From positions 15,691-30,376 of the forward strand of contig PMHU01000083.1 of the NCBI GenBank assembly GCA_003156795.1: a stretch of 14,686 nt of DNA. Reading direction: 5' to 3'. Origin of the DNA: Acidimicrobiaceae bacterium. Lineage in GTDB: Bacteria; Actinomycetota; Acidimicrobiia; Acidimicrobiales; Palsa-688. The number at the start of each line of letters is the position of its first letter. The stretch's first letter is position 1. Shown one piece after another: positions 13,134 through 14,686 of the stretch. Made by a program: the position numbers and the translations under genes. Below the pieces are notes generated by a model, which saw only the letters and a program-made list of their open reading frames with translations, did not search any database and was not told where the DNA came from.

Positions 13134-13383
13134 AGAACGCGTCATCCGAGGGCGCGCGACGTCACCGGTATGGAGCCGGCGTGTTGGTTGCTCGCTCTGA
13201 TCAAATTGGGAAGTCGGCAAGCTGCCAAGCCGCCGAGCCGGTACGTTCGTCCGCCGTGACCGCCCCATCGCGGCCTTGGTCTGTCCTCCGATATCGATCA
13301 TGCATCGTCAAGCTGTACCGGTCTTGCTGCCATACGCGGCAAGTGAACCGTCCGAAAGACCGGTGGCCTAATCCTCGCCCGGA
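13134..13383. other. Non-coding stretch upstream of the MBL gene
   Basis: About 250 bp without a credible gene on either strand. The only clear structure is the inverted repeat at 13317-13364. Confidence 0.5.
13317..13364. repeat. Inverted repeat before the MBL gene
   Basis: ACCGGTCTT (13317-13325) and AAGACCGGT (13356-13364) are perfect 9-bp arms 30 bp apart, ending 20 bp before the first MBL start codon. An inner CTTGC/GCAAG pair could extend the structure. It could be a leader hairpin or two half-sites of an operator. Confidence 0.55.
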
Positions 13384-14241
13384 ATGAAAGTAGGGATGCC
13401 CATGATGGGACCGGTTATCGAGACCGTCGGTGATATCGGAGTCACGCGTGTGTCACGCTGGATCTTCAACTGCTACATCATCCATCAAGGTGGACGAGGT
13501 CCAATCGTTGTAGATCCAGGCCTACCCAGAGTTGTCGACGATTTAGTCCCCGTCATGGCCGAGCTGGGGCTGGGGTTGGACGAGCTCGTTTCGGTCTGCG
13601 CCACCCATGCGCACAGTGACCACGTCGCTGGCGCTCCCACTCTGGCAACGCGTACCAGCGGCGCGGTTCATCTGCCCGGAGCAAGCCAGGTCTATCTAAG
13701 CGGTACCTCACCTCGAAGCCCGAGTCTGAGGGCGATCGCCCGGATCTGGCCCACCGTTGTGGACCAGCCCATGGATCGCCATGGAGTAGTCGAAGCGGTG
13801 AGAGGTGCGAGGATGGCGGGTTACGGCACGGGTGCCGGGATGCGCTGGCCGCAAAATCAGCCCGTCGATTTTCTCAGTGACGGAGATCACCTCCCCGGTG
13901 CCTCCGAATGGGAGGTGATTGCCGGTCCTGGACACACCGATGACAGCACAGCTTTCTGGCACGAGAAGACTCAGACCCTCATATCCGGCGACGCCGTACT
14001 TTCCGTTGGCGGACGTGCCTGGATCACTCCGGAAACGGTGGATGAGGAGGCAAGCGCCAAGACGTCTGCGCGCCTTCGCCAACTAAACGTCAAACATCTC
14101 CTGCCAGGGCACGGACGTCCGGTTCACGGTGAGGGTGTCTTGACGGTTGCGTTGAATCCGAACGAAGGCCCGAAGGGTTTCACCTTGTTTTCGAGTGGAC
14201 TCCTAAGGTGCTTGTCGGGTCGTATCAGTTCGACTGAGTAG
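13384..14241 (+). CDS. MBL-fold metallo-hydrolase
   Basis: 285 residues with the full metallo-beta-lactamase metal site: THAHSDH at 74-80 (HxHxDH), His184 in GPGHTDDS, Asp203 in ISGDAVL and His243 in LLPGHGRP. The N-terminal VSRWIFNCYIIHQGGRGPIV (23-42) and VDPGL match the broad glyoxalase-II-like group. Likely a two-metal hydrolase of a thioester, lactone or similar ester; the substrate cannot be told. Several ATGs are possible: 13384, 13396, 13402 and 13405; GTAGGG lies six bases before 13402, so the protein may start six residues later than given. Third on the strand after the monooxygenase and thioesterase, but with its own 250-bp upstream space. Confidence 0.85.
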   Translation: MKVGMPMMGPVIETVGDIGVTRVSRWIFNCYIIHQGGRGPIVVDPGLPRVVDDLVPVMAELGLGLDELVSVCATHAHSDHVAGAPTLATRTSGAVHLPGASQVYLSGTSPRSPSLRAIARIWPTVVDQPMDRHGVVEAVRGARMAGYGTGAGMRWPQNQPVDFLSDGDHLPGASEWEVIAGPGHTDDSTAFWHEKTQTLISGDAVLSVGGRAWITPETVDEEASAKTSARLRQLNVKHLLPGHGRPVHGEGVLTVALNPNEGPKGFTLFSSGLLRCLSGRISSTE

Positions 14242-14290
14242 ACGCGGGCTGACGTCCCGATCTCTAAGGTGGTTCCCCGAGAGCGTAGAA

Positions 14291-14321
14291 AGGGCATCCG
14301 CCCTAGCGGCTGCGTACGCAG
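14291..14321. terminator. Hairpins between convergent genes
   Basis: AGGGC-ATCC-GCCCT (14291-14304) and the perfect palindrome CTGCGTACGCAG (14310-14321) lie between the stop of the MBL gene (+) and the stop of the PPOX gene (-). The position suggests a terminator for both sides, but no T-run is present. Confidence 0.3.
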
Positions 14322-14404
14322 AGCGCCTCGCCAGCAGGCTTTCCGGGCCGCCACTTCCGCCGGCCCTGTGGTTGAGCCTCGCCACGTCGGACTAATCCTG
14401 CGGG

Positions 14405-14686
14405 CTAACCCGACTGGATAGGTCGGAGCGCAGGGCTTGCCACCCATGGGCCGATGCCACCAATTCGCGTGATCGAGTACCGCACGATGAAGCCGGACTC
14501 CGACCCCTCAGGAATCGGAAATTGAGCATCAGGCGCGACGTAGACCCTCGCGTGTCGGGCCATCAGGTCCCAGATGCGAGGGCTGGGTTCTACCGTGGCC
14601 CGTGCATAAATGACTGCATATGGGTTGATCCAAACCCCGGGCTCTGGCGGTACGACGAACGACAGCGCTACGCGGGGGTCGCGTCT
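14405..14686 (-). CDS. PPOX-class F420/FMN split-barrel protein, 5' end outside the window
   Basis: 93 codons enter from the right edge and end with TAG at 14407-14405. The sequence RRDPRVALSFVVPPEPGVWI, then NPYAVIYARATVEPSPRIWD, MARHARVYVAPDAQ and ESGFIVRYSITRIGGIGPW is the C-terminal half of the pyridoxamine-5'-phosphate-oxidase-like split barrel; RDPRVALS and YxxxxARATVE are typical of the actinobacterial F420-dependent branch. Such proteins reduce xenobiotics, biliverdin or related compounds with F420H2. Convergent with the MBL gene. The N-terminal phosphate-binding part is not in the window, so the cofactor is inferred. Confidence 0.75.
   Translation of the reverse strand, partial: RRDPRVALSFVVPPEPGVWINPYAVIYARATVEPSPRIWDLMARHARVYVAPDAQFPIPEGSESGFIVRYSITRIGGIGPWVASPALRPIQSG

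Noticed and set aside
13044..13301. Minus-strand open frame of 85 codons
   Set aside because: No ribosome site, no domain, composition unlike the neighbouring genes.

Overview
The window looks like part of a high-GC actinobacterial chromosome. Pointers are a DUF222/13E12-type HNH gene behind a GAAC-N4-GTTC LexA-type box, F420-linked families (a luciferase-like monooxygenase and a PPOX split-barrel protein), several TetR regulators, frequent GTG starts and GC-rich third codon positions. The species cannot be read from the sequence. No phage, transposase, CRISPR array, rRNA or tRNA is visible.

Layout. 1-686 (-): 5' part of a DUF222 gene with a perfect SOS-type box in its promoter. 830-3546: a TetR regulator and a PYROXD2-like FAD oxidoreductase in tandem on the minus strand, divergent from a small DUF2834-like membrane protein; two TGTCA-N4-TGACA-type sites bracket the TetR gene and suggest a small autoregulated regulon. 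3543-6375: an FSP1/Ndh2-like FAD oxidoreductase (-), a DUF1295 membrane enzyme (+) and an FxsA-like membrane protein (-). 6546-8131: a complete hipB-hipA toxin-antitoxin operon preceded by three evenly spaced GATACA-N4-TGTATC operators.

8292-12450 is a decaying accessory region. A Fic adenylyltransferase gene (-) carries an in-frame TGA just before its autoinhibitory motif and has no visible start. A second TetR gene, an alpha/beta hydrolase and a zinc alcohol dehydrogenase form a minus-strand operon whose last gene is a pseudogene. Divergent from it is a luciferase-like monooxygenase gene cut in the middle and joined out of frame to what looks like a nitroreductase scrap. A palindrome, TAGATCGATCTA, in the divergent promoter is the likely operator. 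12455-14686: a PaaI-type thioesterase, an orphan coding remnant, an MBL-fold hydrolase and, at the right edge, the 3' part of a PPOX/F420 split-barrel gene (-).

The TetR2-hydrolase-dehydrogenase-monooxygenase-thioesterase-MBL set resembles an actinobacterial catabolic cluster for hydrophobic or CoA-linked substrates, but with three of its genes broken it probably no longer works as a full pathway. I see no convincing new defence system. The most informative signals are regulatory (SOS box, TetR1 site pair, hipB operator triplet) and degenerative (Fic, dehydrogenase and monooxygenase pseudogenes).
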